Source of the DNA: Gymnopilus junonius
Taxonomy: Eukaryota; Basidiomycota; Agaricomycetes; Agaricales; Galerinaceae
Assembly: GCA_015501075.1 (NCBI GenBank)
Contig: JADNYJ010000075.1
Coordinates: forward strand, 62,001 to 126,000
Reading direction: 5' to 3'
DNA: 64,000 nucleotides
Below are positions 1-11,563 of the stretch, one piece after another (position 1 is the stretch's first letter; every line of letters starts with the position of its first letter). The translations under genes and the position numbers were made by a program. Under the pieces are notes generated by a model that was not told where the DNA came from, made no database searches, and saw nothing but the letters and a program-made list of their open reading frames with translations.

Positions 1-835
1 AATGCAGTTCACGGACCTATGCAGCGTGTCCGGATAACTCGACGACTCGACTTCAATTGACGATGAGTCACTTCGCCGGACCTCGAATCTCCCAGTCGTG
101 TCCCTTGGATCAAGAATAACCGTCAGCTGGGTGGAAGCTGAGATGGGCACTGCCAGGTGCCGATCGCGTGGAAATCAAACTTCGGAGCCAGCGAACTGAT
201 GGTGTGCGCAGGAGTCCTCAGAGAAAGCAAGAGGGGAAGTTTCGCTGCAGGAAACTGGGTGTTTAAAGAGGGGGAAGAGAAAAGAACGTGGACAATAAAA
301 CATGAGGCAACCCCGGGGCGCTGGCATCTGTTTTTGTACCCCCTTCATCATGCATCATGTTGGCCGTCAACAAACACAATATCGCCGGTAACGCTGAGAA
401 ACCCCAACTTCGCCCATACAGCGGACGAGACCGTTCTCAATCCCATTGGTCAGTGATTTTATTCACTCTGAATCGGCGCAGGCCGGGTTACATAGCTGGT
501 GCAACGGCGAGAGCAGATGTAGGAGGCAGTTACTCCGACTAGGTGAGTAGTTTAAAGCAGATATTGACGGCGTGGCGATGGGAATGGAGCGAACAGGACA
601 TTCACCGAACAATTCAAAATTGAAAACCGTTGCTTTGGCGAGCGCCGCTTTGTTTGCCGTTCGGATTTTCCACGGCTCTGAACCTTCCGTTTGGGGACAT
701 CAGTGGCCATCTTCGACGACGGCGAGGTGGAAGTGGACTATTCTGATGGTAATAGTGACTCACGTATACATGACACTACATATTGCAGTGCCCCGAGCAC
801 TCTTCCGAAGAACATCCGTTTACGAAGTCCATTTA
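1..835. other. Intergenic sequence, no gene recognised
   Basis: Short open frames on both strands overlap one another and none resembles a known protein. No TIR, tRNA-like or low-complexity structure is seen before the MITE that begins at 836. Confidence 0.5.
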
Positions 836-1182
836 CTGTACTAAACCGACCGACTCTTCGGTCACGCGTCACAAAGCCGGCCGAAGAGAAGAGATTTCCC
901 TGTTTGTCACGCGTCACTGAGGGCTCCGAAGAGGGTGACAGGCCAAAAAAAGAACAGCCAAAAATGGTAAAAAAACTCGAAAATTTTCTCCCTCTACCTG
1001 TGTAGTGTTGTATACAAATGACAGCAACAAAATTTGTCAATTTCAAACCATCCACCATGATTTGCAACCAGTTGAAGAGTTTTGCCTCTTCGTCACGCGT
1101 CCCAGGCACCCCCGAAGAGCCGAAGAGATGGCCGAAACATGTCACGCATCACCCCGCTGAAGAGTCGGTCGGTTTGGTACAG
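836..1182. mobile_element. MITE family A, copy 1 (347 bp, TA target)
   Basis: The ends are inverted repeats of about 26 bp beginning CTGTACYAAACCGACC, flanked by TA at 834-835 and 1183-1184. It has no coding capacity. Two further copies lie at 15500-15845 and 48222-48496. This copy keeps the most CpG of the three (for example CACGCGTCAC near its left end), so it is probably the youngest or least methylated. TA duplication and short TIRs fit a non-autonomous element mobilised by a Tc1/mariner-type transposase, but its TIR differs from that of the Tc1 element in this window. Confidence 0.9.
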
Positions 1183-1492
1183 TAATCGGAGAAACAGAGC
1201 ACCAGCGGCCGATTCCTGAGTCATAAATTAGCAGAACATACTCGAGCACAGAAAGAGAACCGGGGAACAAGTAATCTGGAACAACCGAGGTTCAAACATT
1301 CGTGAGCAATATTCATGAATCTTCTTCATTTCCATGATTGAGTGCATAAAACATTCAACGAGTATGAATCGAACTCGCGTCTTCCAAGTACAATCTAATC
1401 TTATCTACACCCACAGAACGATGACCTCATTGATTGCGACCAACTTGACCTCCTACCACGAACGCTACAGTCTTCTTTTCCTCCAGTTCGAT

Positions 1493-2050
1493 ATGTCCAG
1501 AAAACATGAATACCATGGGTCTTGCTATTGTGGTTCTGTTAACTGGAAAATCACCCTCGACGACTTATCAGATGCGCGCACGTCACTGTGCCACTGCCAC
1601 AACTGCAAAGTGAGTACTACGCCAATCAACCTTCGGATGTGGGAAGACGATTATAAGTGACCACATATCTCTCAACAGAAATTCTTTGGAACGAATTATG
1701 GATTAACAACCAAAGTCCCTTGGTCGGCCTATTTCCTTCAACCGGAATCTGCCGAACCTACAGCCCATGTATCCGACAACTCGGGCTCCAAGCTGACCAG
1801 GGAATTCTGTGGTACATGTGGGAGCGGTATACGAGAATGGGGAGAAGCTGCGGAAGGGAAGTATACCTACGTTTGTTACGGCGGATTGGAGGATAAGGGA
1901 CGGAAGGACCTGCCGTTCAAGGCAGAATTTTTTGTCAGTCAGAGGGAGTCGTGGTGTCAGGATATTCTGGGCCAAGGTACGTGTCTGTGTATATTGATTA
2001 TTGGATAGAATTACTATTGAGAGTAAACAGATGTGTTTAGGAAAGAGTGA
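1493..2050 (+). CDS. GFA/CENP-V-fold zinc protein (glutathione-dependent formaldehyde-activating family)
   Basis: Three exons, 1493-1609, 1679-1976 and 2031-2050, join in phase to give 144 residues, the usual size of a single-domain GFA protein. Visible zinc ligands are GSCYCG near residue 12, CHCHNC at about 34-39, and a C-terminal CGTCGSG. These match the Cys pattern of the family, which binds zinc and in some members conjugates formaldehyde with glutathione. Most fungal members have no tested substrate, so only the fold is assigned. The ATG at 1493 is chosen because the zinc motif starts ten codons later; an upstream ATG in the same frame at 1334 would add a tail unlike the family. The gene converges on the minus-strand gene ending at 2168. 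Confidence 0.82.
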
Positions 2051-2167
2051 CTTGTTCTTCTCACTCGAGAATCTAATAAGTATGAAATTATATTGCGACA
2101 ATGTGGGTACACAGCCAGGAACTCAACGATAATAATAAGAAAGAAAAATCCATTGAAAACGACGTCG

Positions 2168-3149
2168 CTACCCAATGGTAGGCCGGCGACGCCTCTCCGA
2201 CTCAGCAGGTTCATGGAGACACACATGTAATCGTTTGGCTCTATCAAATGCATCGTCGAGCTGGGAAGGTGTAAACCCCTTTGAATACAACACGTATCCT
2301 CTAATCCATTGTCCGTATTCCTTCCATTCTTGCACAGACATTCTATTTTCCACATTTTCAAACAATTCGTCGCAGTATGGTGAAGGAGAACATTGGACCA
2401 TTGAATGTGAGGGAAAAGATGGAGGAGAGGAACGCTCAGACGCGAAAGAGGTCGGTAATGAGGAAGATGAAAGGTTCGGTTCTGGACCGATGCTGCTGCT
2501 GCTGCTGGAGCTAACATGCGAATTAGGACGCACAATAAGATGTGAAGTAGAATCCATACCCATTTGTCGAGCTGACTTCAAACCATCCCTCAGCACCACT
2601 ATTCTCATATGCATCCGCATAAGCCACCTTTCCTCCCCTATTAACCCTTTCCCATCTCTTCTTAAACTCTCTCGCATTGGCAGCGCGTTCATTTTCCTCC
2701 ATCTCCTGTTTCTCCTCTTGGACTCGGCGATGGCGATGGAGGAATTCTTGAACTTTCTGTTCAGTCGTTGGCTGCTGGCACGTCCCGTGTTGGGAGGATG
2801 GAACGGCAACGGGTGCGACGGGGACACCAGCATTCGGTTCAGCAAGGGCAGGTTTGATTCGTGGAACGTCTTTTTTCGCTGCAAGGTGAGCGTAGTACCT
2901 GGATCTGAAGACCTCTTTGGGGTCGGGAGCTGGAGCTGGAGAGGGGGTCCATGGCACGGATGTCGGAGGGCTACATGATCCACGATGAAAGGCCAGTTGT
3001 AAACAAGAACGCGTCGACGCGCACCAATGAGCTCCTCCTGAATCTTTCTTATTCATATGAGAAGAACGCGTGTTATAGCGAGAAACGCGTGGAGCTTTGG
3101 AGTTGGAAGTATTTGCGCAGACGGGCATGATGAATATTAATGGAGTCAA
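2168..3149 (-). CDS. Uncharacterised charged protein, two exons
   Basis: Exon 1 (3149-2560) and exon 2 (2510-2168) join across a 49 nt GT-AG intron to give 310 residues. I do not recognise the family. The N-terminal third is Ser/Thr/Arg rich, the middle is a Pro-rich stretch followed by a Glu/Arg-rich likely coiled coil with EEKQEMEENERAANAREF, and the C-terminal 70 residues are a compact helical-looking segment with VQEWKEYGQWIRGYVL. Exon 2 opens with a serine run encoded by AGC triplets directly at the acceptor. Retaining the intron would end the protein at once at a TAA. Start could be 3149 or the in-frame Met at 3128. It converges on the GFA gene. Confidence 0.6.
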
Positions 3150-3194
3150 TGTAAGAGGCGCGTATTGAGATGTCCGGTGGATTTGGGGTCTTTA

Positions 3195-3202
3195 TATTTA
3201 TA
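3195..3202 (-). promoter_or_regulatory. TATA box of the 2168-3149 gene
   Basis: On the minus strand the sequence reads TTTTATAAATATAAAG, a strong TATA element 46 bp upstream of the first in-frame ATG at 3149. That spacing allows a start site about 30 bp downstream of the TATA and a short leader. Confidence 0.5.
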
Positions 3203-3459
3203 AAAGGCGGAGGCCCAGGGCCAAAGACTTTGACAATGCACAATCGTCAAAGGAAACGGTCAACTTAGAAAGAGGGCCATTTGGATTTAGACGAGAACAA
3301 TGAAGGTCACTTGACGTCGATGACTTGGCCCGACCAAAATCGTAAATATAATATGTATATTGCATACAAGTAGCATCAAGACCTCATGAATTGGTATAGA
3401 GCCTAAAAAGTGATCTTAGTTGGTACTATATGGAAAACACTCAGGGCATGAGATGATGG

Positions 3460-4533
3460 TCAAGGACAAAGGAATTTCATCCCGATTTGATTGCGAGTAA
3501 ACTTTGATATTGAATCTATGGCCTGTGGATCAGCAAAACGATGCTCATTAACATGACAAAGCAAATACCCGATACCTGGACGCCAATGTACCAGCCCTAA
3601 CGGACTGGCGGCTTCAAAAACCCTGTTACAAATTTCAGAGTATTGAATGTCAAATCCTGCTATTGGAATGTCGTATATCCGACGCACGGTTTTCGTCGAC
3701 ATGAAATATAGCGGGAGCTCCCTGTATTCGTCATACTCAAAATCATGGATGAGCTTGACCGTTTCAGAGGTGGGTTAGATTACGGTTCAAAACCACTACC
3801 ATATTACTCATCCAATACAAAAAGATTTTAGGCGGTAGCCCTGGAGAGAACGATAGGACGGGCACGCTCCGTCCATCCGATAGAGGTTTTCACCACTTGA
3901 TAGGGGCGAGGCACGATACGACTGGATACCTAGTTCCTTGAGTAAAGCTAAATCTCCGTTCTGAAGAGAAATCAATGACAACACCCAAGGGGGAACTCTT
4001 AAGGATATCTTATACCGTCGGCTGGAACAATCATTGATCATTCCGATCACGGAAGAGATCGTCGCTGGCGATACATCCGTGGTTTCCAGCAAAGTGGAGA
4101 CGTCGAGTAATGATGGAAGGCCCCTTGAGCGACACGGACACTCTCGTATAACGTTGCAATTGTCGAGAGAGTGAGAGGATCGAATGCGGATGTTGAGTGT
4201 AGTCCACAGTTGGGGTGATGACTACACAAGGCGCCTCCAATATCTGCATATCCTGCTAATGTACTACGGGGATGTATCCCACCTGCTATAACTTGCAGGC
4301 ACGTAAAGTCATAATATGTAAGAACCGAGTTCGGGTGGAAGGCGATGGATGAAAGGATCGTGGGCGCGATTCAAGTCAGGCCGTAGTTCGCGCAATTCCT
4401 CTGCTGTCATTAGGCGATCCGTGGCCCCTGTCTTGTTGAGGACATCCGACTGGAGAGATTCCATCTTTCTACATGGTTCGCAGTATGACTCTTCTGCCAA
4501 AGCACTCGTGGGACGAAGATGGTCGGATGGCAA
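3460..4533 (-). pseudogene. F-box/LRR-like pseudogene, interrupted and internally deleted
   Basis: The N-terminal part (4533-4309) matches the intact paralogue at 21945-23531: an EPCRKMESLQSDVL block, then RAHDPFIHRLPPELGSYI. Stops and frame changes follow. A middle block (about 4092-3808) keeps ISSVIGMINDCSSRR and the LLKELGIQSY segment. Then the sequence jumps to a C-terminal block at about 3770-3460 with YMSTKTVRR-like sequence, so much of the LRR-like middle is missing. No single frame spans the gene. It is one of several decayed members of this family in the window. Confidence 0.72.
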
Positions 4534-5008
4534 GTCGGAGCTTTATTTCCTATGCAACTCAACCAATGTAAGGATAAAGTGCAATATGTGTGTTTCCTGA
4601 ACTCACATGAATGGTGGAATGTCCGAAATTCAGAGCCAACTCAGTCAGTACAGATTCAAGGAGAAATTAATCATCAGCGCTAGTGAAAGTCGAGTGAGAG
4701 TCCAGAGATTTAATTTTTGGATCCAAGTTCCCACCACGTGATCAACGTCGCGTGCTTTCGATCTCCGAATGCCGAACTCCAGGCGTTGACAAGTATTTCT
4801 TCTACGATGTTCTTACAAAACTGCAGCACAAAATAGGTATAGAAGTTGATGGAAATGGAGATTCTATAGAAAATAGGGAGCTTTAAGATTTGCATAGTTC
4901 AAATACAAGCCAAATGTAAAATCCAAAATATATATCACGTACTTTGATTTAGAACGAGGTGCACAAAGAGAATGTAAGCATTGATACTTAATTCCAATTT
5001 TACACCAT

Positions 5009-6721
5009 TCAGGACGCGCTATCATTAATACTATCTAGCAAGACTACAAGCGCGTTGTCAGCAGTGCAGGAGGTGAAATAAGTTGTGAACATACTCGAGG
5101 CCAAGGAATCCAACCTGTTAACGTGAGCAGACGCATGCTCCAAAGACTTTCCTACAAATTGCAGAAGGTCGAAGTGGGCGCCTTCTGGATCTTGATATTG
5201 GATATCTAACTGAAATCCTAAAGTGAGAATGTCGACAATTTGGCGAATAATCGTTGTAGACATGTAATCTAGACGGATGTCTTCATAGTGATGGTAAAAG
5301 TCGAAGTTGATATGAATGCTCTTCAATGGGCGACAGTGTGAATTCTGGCGGTCGTTAATAGGACCAAAGCACCCTAGAATTAGATCCCAGGATATAGGCA
5401 GTCCGCTGACATATTCGAAGGAGACGAGTTCCGGTAGGAACACTCCTGCGCTGTTCGTGGTCCATGTCGAAGTTTCGGAGATGTGGCGAAAAATATTGTC
5501 TGCCGAATATTCTGTATAGGATGTTGGTGCGAAAAGAAGATTTTGCACGGACGGGACCGCTTCTAGCATACGAACGACACTGGGATGTTCAAAGCCTTCA
5601 ATTTGGGCATTTTCGATTCGAAGGTCCGTTAATAAGCAGGCTGATCGACGGAAGAAAGAGCAAGAGCGTCTAATGGGAAGGGCCGAGGGAATGGCAGTGA
5701 TCGTACGAAAGCTTCTGTAACCCAGGAAGAGTGACGCGGTCGAAGAACAAAGGTGGTGGGGCCGAAAGTTCGGTCTCCAATTCCAGAATTTGGAGTCTGT
5801 GATGAATTACCGGGGTCATTGGAAATTGTCCGTCGTCAAGTTGCGAGGGCTCGTAATCTTTAGGTGTACTAATTGAGGGCAACGACGTAAAATTTCAAGA
5901 CATTCTGCAACACGAAACCACTGCACGCCCACTTGCGTTATAGACTCCCACCCCATTTGAATGGATGCAAGTCGTATGCCTTGAAGAAAAAGGGATGTTG
6001 GACACCCACCGCCCATTCTGACAACAGCTTCCTGAGTACTCGGAGTATCTGGAACACGTAAACCCTCGTAACCGTTCCCTGTATCAAGGCGAACTTCTTT
6101 GAGGAAAGGAGCAAGGCTGTGATTGAGGGAAAGAAGAGACAACGCAGAAAAGGGGAGCTGAAGGTCTAAAGTGGACCACCGACTAGAGCACTGATTGATC
6201 ATTTCAATCAATGTGGAGGCTACAGCCGAAATGTTGCTGGAAGAGTTGGCAGAGATATGAATTGACAGTGGAAGGCTACCAGACCGTGTGAGTCCGTCGC
6301 GTATGACTGCACATCCCTCCGGTGAATGGGACAATTTGACGCAAATTCTTAATTGAGTCCAGAGTTGAGGCGTCGACCAAGCAAGATTTCTCCAGTACCT
6401 GCATACCTTCCCAAATATCCAGGGCATCCCAAATCCTGCAGATTTTCCCGATTCTGCAGGCATGCATAGCTGGAATACATAGGATCCGAGTTCAGGCAAC
6501 AGACGATGGATTAAAGGATCGTGTGCGCGATTCCTCGCGGATCGTATTTCACGACGCTCCTCTAACATCCATGGAAGAGTCAAGGATTTTCGCTGTTTGT
6601 AGAGTTTTGGATTCGAGAGATTTCAACTTGCTGCAGGCGATACACGGCGATCCGTTCAGTGCTTGCAAAAGGGATCCGACGGAGGGTAAACGGCAAGTTC
6701 AGGAGACAAATCTGTATTCAT
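5009..6721 (-). pseudogene. F-box/LRR-like pseudogene, nearly full length with frameshifts
   Basis: Compared with the intact 528-residue paralogue at 21945-23531, every part is present in order. The N-terminus starts at 6721. A CIACSKLKSLESKTL block is in another frame. The F-box-like block RAHDPLIHRLLPELGSYVF (6583-5816 frame) follows. The LRR-like region then changes frame near 5820-5880 and again before the 5569-5009 block, which ends the protein with DIRLDYMSTTIIRQ. At least three frame changes separate these pieces, so it is a pseudogene unless unusual splicing restores it. F-box proteins of this type are presumed SCF ubiquitin-ligase adaptors; target unknown. Confidence 0.7.
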
Positions 6722-7623
6722 ATCACCTAATACTTGAAAGGATCAGTGTACTATGTCAGAGTTTAAATACTCAACAGACATAGCTTACGCAGATGTAGCT
6801 GATTCTTGGTGAATGAACAAGAGTACGTAAAAATTTTAGTCACTGTCAGTCTCGCAGCATGCGTCGGATCACATGACCTGCCGCCTTGGGGCAGACTCGG
6901 CCTTCGCAGCTTCGGCCCATTTTCCTATTGCACTCTCATCTAGAAGAGTTTACTTTGCTCATGTCGCCCATTACGCAGCGCTCAATGAATTCTGACTCAA
7001 TTTATCATCTATCTGATCTTATACGACCCGTGCTGGCTTAAGTTCCGTCGCCGGAACTCCAAGGTCTCGTCCTTGCTGGTCTTCAGGCGTAGGGCGGTGC
7101 CCGCAATATCATGTCACTTTACTAACTGAATGAAGTAATCCACATGACTGGTCGCTGGGGTGTGGTTTCGATGGGTTTCTCGCCGATGTCTAGACTGTTC
7201 TCCTATCTTGACATGTCTCTCACCACTTCCCTGGCTTGGGTTGCTGTTTTCTATTAGATACGACTCCATGGTTAAGGAGCGATTTTACTACGAAAGGTAC
7301 TACTTCGTATCTCTAATTTCATTTACGAATTAACCACGACCACTTAGCGATTTCGACTGCGCCCCATGTTAACTCCGTGTAATACGGAAGACTTGAACTG
7401 CTCATTGTCACCCTTCAACTCAGGCCAACACCTGACCTTGAACGAGACTGGTGTAAACGGTGGGCTTTCTAGAATTCTTAGATCCTTACTTACACATTTC
7501 TCCGGAAATTTAGTTATTCAAGGCCTGTCACTTGGTCGCGTTGCTAACAAGAAACAAACAATATTAATGGATCGTGATTTTGGTGTCGACTGGTACCAGC
7601 TATCTACTCATAAAATTCCTCCT
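6722..7623. other. Intergenic region, no gene recognised
   Basis: About 0.9 kb between the F-box pseudogene and the dioxygenase 3' end. The plus-strand open frame at 7366-7992 runs into the antisense of the dioxygenase and has no family resemblance. No repeat or TIR was seen. Confidence 0.45.
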
Positions 7624-8717
7624 TCAAGCCAGAATTACAGTGCGTCTTTCCATCCCACCAGTCAACATGGCGCTCTGGGCCTGTTTCTCGTGAGGCTCAC
7701 CAAACATGACATACTTAGCATCATGCCATTGCGCAGCTTTGACCTTGTTCCCATCCACGTCCTCGAAGTGAATGTCGTTTTCAGGCCTCAAGAAATAAGC
7801 GATCGAATATCTGTCCTCATCGCTTGCGACAGGGACAACGCGGTGCAGGCAACTGTTGAACTTCTTTCCGCTAAGGAAGCGCAAGGAGTCGCCGACGTTA
7901 ACAATTGCATGACCCTCACGGGGGGCGACGAAATCCCATTCATCGGCTCCCGGTTGCTGGAGCTGAAGGCCCCATTGTTCAGTGAACAATAGGGTGAGCG
8001 TACCAATATCCGTGTGCTTATTGTGCCCCATGCCCTCTTTGACGTCCTGTTGAGGATAATGGAGAAGAACCAGTGTTGTATTCGTAGGTTTTCCCTCACG
8101 ATGATGTGCCTCGAATCGGTCTGTTCCCTGAAGCTTGAGCACGTCGGAGAGAGTGACGAGCATGGTCTTGTTGACCAAATGGCACAGCCCGATAAAACTA
8201 TCAAAGAGGCCTTCTTGTTCTTGGACGACCGCAGGAAGAAGAGGTGAATGGGCCATCATTTCGGGATAGGCGACCTGTAAGTAGATTCTCCAGGTCATTA
8301 TCTCGCTCACCAACGAATGATAGGACATACCTTCAATGTTTCGTATCCGTCGCGAGCGCCATCTTTGAAACCGGTAAACGTTCCAACTGGTTTAAATCTG
8401 CCGGTAAATTATATTAGAGGAGAACGTTGTTCAGCGGTACCATCGACGTACCCATGGGTGTGCGCTCCACGATTGTCCTTCATTTTGACGTCGTTGGGGA
8501 GAGCAAAGTATTCTTCCATCATCTGGACGACATGGGCTTTATCAGCCAGAATTTGGCGAATTCGTGGGGCTTGAAGATCAAGGTAGAAAAATCCGTCCTT
8601 AATGCAGACAGCGAGCAGCTTGGACTGCTCAGCCGGGTCTTGTTCAAGGATGCGACCGAAGTCGATTGTCTCGAGAGGTGCAACACGGGAGCCGGCTGGA
8701 GGAGTTCGCATAGGCAT
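7624..8717 (-). CDS. 2-oxoglutarate/Fe(II) dioxygenase, isopenicillin N synthase-like
   Basis: Exons 8717-8441, 8386-8331 and 8274-7624 join in phase across introns of 54 and 56 nt to give 327 residues, typical for the family. The N-terminus has the DIOX_N pattern (GFFYLDL about residue 45, YFALP). The catalytic domain shows HTDIGTLTLLF (HxD iron ligands), the distal iron His in CLHRVVP, and RYSIAYFLRP, whose Arg and Ser bind 2-oxoglutarate. Such soluble enzymes hydroxylate, desaturate or cyclise small molecules; substrate cannot be read from sequence. It is divergently arranged with the MFS exporter at 9434, 716 bp apart. The first intron has an alternative donor 15 nt downstream, so that join is the least certain part. 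Confidence 0.85.
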
Positions 8718-9433
8718 CTTAGTCGAGTGAAGATGATGTGGTTGGGAGGTTAGTTATCGATTTCTGCCTCAATCCACTCTCCTTTTATACTTCAATCGAT
8801 TGCCACAGACTAGTTGTTCGTCTTGGTAAAGGCGTCTATTCCTCATACAAAGTTCGATTCGTTGCGTGCTTGATCCATATCATTTTCATTTTACAGTCGG
8901 GTAACGTAAATCGACGAGTTTTGGAAGGTCGGTAAACATGCCCGCCGATCAACCCGCCTTTGTCGTTTCCAGACAATGAACACTTTAGTTCCGGAGATGT
9001 GTTAAATTAGCACTCACTATAGACAGCAGAACATTCGCCATGTCGTCCAGCTCCGCCACTCCGAAGAAAGCGAGTAGGAAGCGATAGTCCTCCGACAAAT
9101 GTATTGGATCAGATGTATACTCAACGCCGAGGGTCTAACATTAAGACATGCAGGTGAGAAGTGTATTCATTATCGGAGACCGGTAAGCTAATCAAGAACA
9201 TTTCTCCCAATCTTCAAGGTTACAGATATTTAGATCAGTCGAAAGAAGCTGAGTATTGCACTTAGTAGACAAGGCGGTAGCAGAGATCCGAATTTGGCGC
9301 AATTGGATATCACGTAACAGAACTAAGTTCAGCAAGAAACCGAATTGCACTACAGGATTCTCGCTCCTTCCAGCTGTCAGCTTCTCGTGACATCCGAAAC
9401 GCCTCAGTGGTGCAATAATTGTCGATTCCTACG
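8718..9433. other. Shared upstream region between dioxygenase and MFS exporter
   Basis: The 716 bp interval separates two divergently transcribed genes and must hold both promoters. No clear TATA element or conserved operator was identified by eye, and no protein-like open frame is present. Confidence 0.45.
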
Positions 9434-11563
9434 ATGTCCTTCCTTACACCCACCACGATGCAGAGCCTTATGGACGACCCCGCCTCCCAGCGTCAGTCCC
9501 AAGTACACAGTATTGAACACGCCGCTGTACGTGACGATCCAAGGAAATGGTCTAAAGGTCGAAAGGTACCAAATCGTTAAATCTCTGTTTCGTCACTGCT
9601 AAAAAGGATCTGTTGTAACAGCGATTCACGCTGGCCCTGGTATCTTCGGCAAGTCTACTTCTCACATTGGCTGTTAGCATCTACAATCGTGAGTAGTGAG
9701 CAAGCTGGTTCCTCATGCGGATTCTTCCATTTAATGCGCGTTATTAGCTGCGATAGATGACATTATTCAGGATTTGAATACCAGTTTCGAATCGATATCT
9801 TGGACGATATCTATCCATGCCCTTGTTCAAGGCTGCTTCCCCCTTATGTGGGGAGCTTTCAGTGAATTATATGGGAGGAAGGTAAGATAAATCTGTCGTT
9901 CTCCTTGGTTTATTTCTCTCAACAATTCGCCGAAGGTTGTATATCTGCTCTCTATCGCGGTACGTTGGGTTGAACCATAACATTCAAAGACTCATTTATT
10001 ATGTTAGTTGTTTATTCTAGGCAGTGGTATCGCAGGAGCAACGAATTCAATTGGCATGTTGATAGAGATGAGGGTTATACAAGGCATAGGGGTGCGCATT
10101 TTTGACCATACTGATTTAAATCTATACAACCAAATTGACGAACTACTCTGTGAAATAACCAGGGCAGCGCTGTCCTTACCATTGGAGCAGCCACTCTTGC
10201 TGTATGTCCTCCCTTTCGCGCTAAGAGTTCTAATGCAAATAAACGTCAGGATATCTACGATCCAGAAGAGAGAGGGTCCGCTATGGGACTTTACTATGCC
10301 GCTCCTCTCATTGGACCATCCCTGGGACCCTTGATCGGTGGTGCACTGACGAGTTTTTTTTCGTGGCGAGCAACCTTCTATTTTCTGGCTATTTTTGGAG
10401 GTGTATCTTTCATTGGTTTCCTGTTTTTCAAGGACACCTTCAGGCCTCAGAGGAGTTCAGTGTATCAGGCCGCTCTGAGAGACGTTCTGGAATCATCCAA
10501 AAACCTAGCTGCAGTACCTTCTTACGAAGATAGGCGCCATCTCCTAGCGTCTACGACAGAGGAAGCAGGATCTGAAAATCAGCCCCTTCTTAAACAAGAC
10601 GTGAAGTTGAAGCTCAGCGACATGCACTTAATCCGCCCAATCGTTCAGGTTTCAAAGCGACTTAACAATATTTGTATTTTAATTGCCTCAGGTCTATTTG
10701 TCGCTTCGACTTGCTTACCAGTACTAAATGCCGGTTGACTAGGCTTAATTTATGGTGGAATTACATACTGCATCTCCTACACGTCTGTGAGGACATTTGG
10801 AGGACCGCCTTATAATTACCAACCTCTTTTTCTTGGCCTGGTGCTCCTCTCATTTGGCGTTGGTGCGTCACATTTGTCTCCAGTGGGGAGCTGTTGATGT
10901 GAACTAAACATATAGGGAACATGTTTGGAAGCGTTCTCGGAGGCCGGTGGTCGGATTACATTCGGAAGATATACAAGGATAAAAACGGAGGAGTGTCTAA
11001 ATGCGAGGTTAAATCATTTTTCGAGTCTGTCAGATTTGACATACTGAACCTTGGTACAGGACCGTCTGAATAGTGCCAAGATCATGATGCCAATCCTCCC
11101 CTTGAGCTTGCTCGGGTATGGCTGGATGGCTGAAAAGAAGTTTCCTATCCTGCCGATCTGCGTCGCTATGTTCCTCACCGGCTTTTCATCTCTGTACGTA
11201 TGGCTATGCTAATCAGCTGCCTTTACTGATGTCATGTTCCAGCTGGATATATTCGAGCATATTAGCATACATAGTGGACGCTAATGCAGGTCGATCTTCG
11301 AGTGCTGTCGCGGTGAACAGTTTCTTCCGAGGGCTAATGGCATTCATAGCTGCGGAAGTTGCTATTCCTTTACAGGTACGAATGTTATTTTTGTCATAAT
11401 ATTGTGTTGGCTAACTAAATATATCGAGACTGCTCTGGGGGACGGTAGTCTTTACACTCTGATTTCAGGAATTATGATCATTGAAAGTGGGTTACTTTTA
11501 CTCCTGATTACGAAAGGAGGGGAATGGAGGGAAAGCGCAGAGAGAGAGGAGAAACGTCTCTAG
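9434..11563 (+). CDS. MFS drug/H+ antiporter (DHA1-like), 12 exons
   Basis: Exons 9434-9565, 9622-9688, 9748-9881, 9936-9959, 10008-10091, 10163-10201, 10250-10691, 10743-10862, 10916-11007, 11060-11193, 11243-11375 and 11429-11563 are all in phase and give 511 residues. The first membrane helix is FTLALVSSASLLLTLAVS. The loop 2-3 signature reads WGAFSELYGRK (about 101-111), and RVIQGIGGSAVLTIGAATLA is the helix-4 region with the family's Arg and GxG pattern. DPEERGSAMG and GPSLGPLIGG follow. A hydrophilic central loop of about 90 residues fits the usual 6+6 helix layout. Likely exports a small organic compound at a membrane. The TGA at 10736 lies in intron 7. Pairing with the dioxygenase suggests a small metabolic unit, by inference only. 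Confidence 0.88.

Noticed and set aside
2175..2978. 267-codon plus-strand frame
   Set aside because: Antisense to a two-exon minus-strand gene with consistent splicing and a TATA box; composition is not protein-like.
7366..7992. 208-codon plus-strand frame
   Set aside because: Its right half is the antisense of the dioxygenase exon and its left half has no resemblance.
10736..10738. In-frame TGA in the MFS gene suggesting a pseudogene
   Set aside because: It lies within a 51 nt GT-AG intron (10692-10742) that restores the helix sequence and phase.
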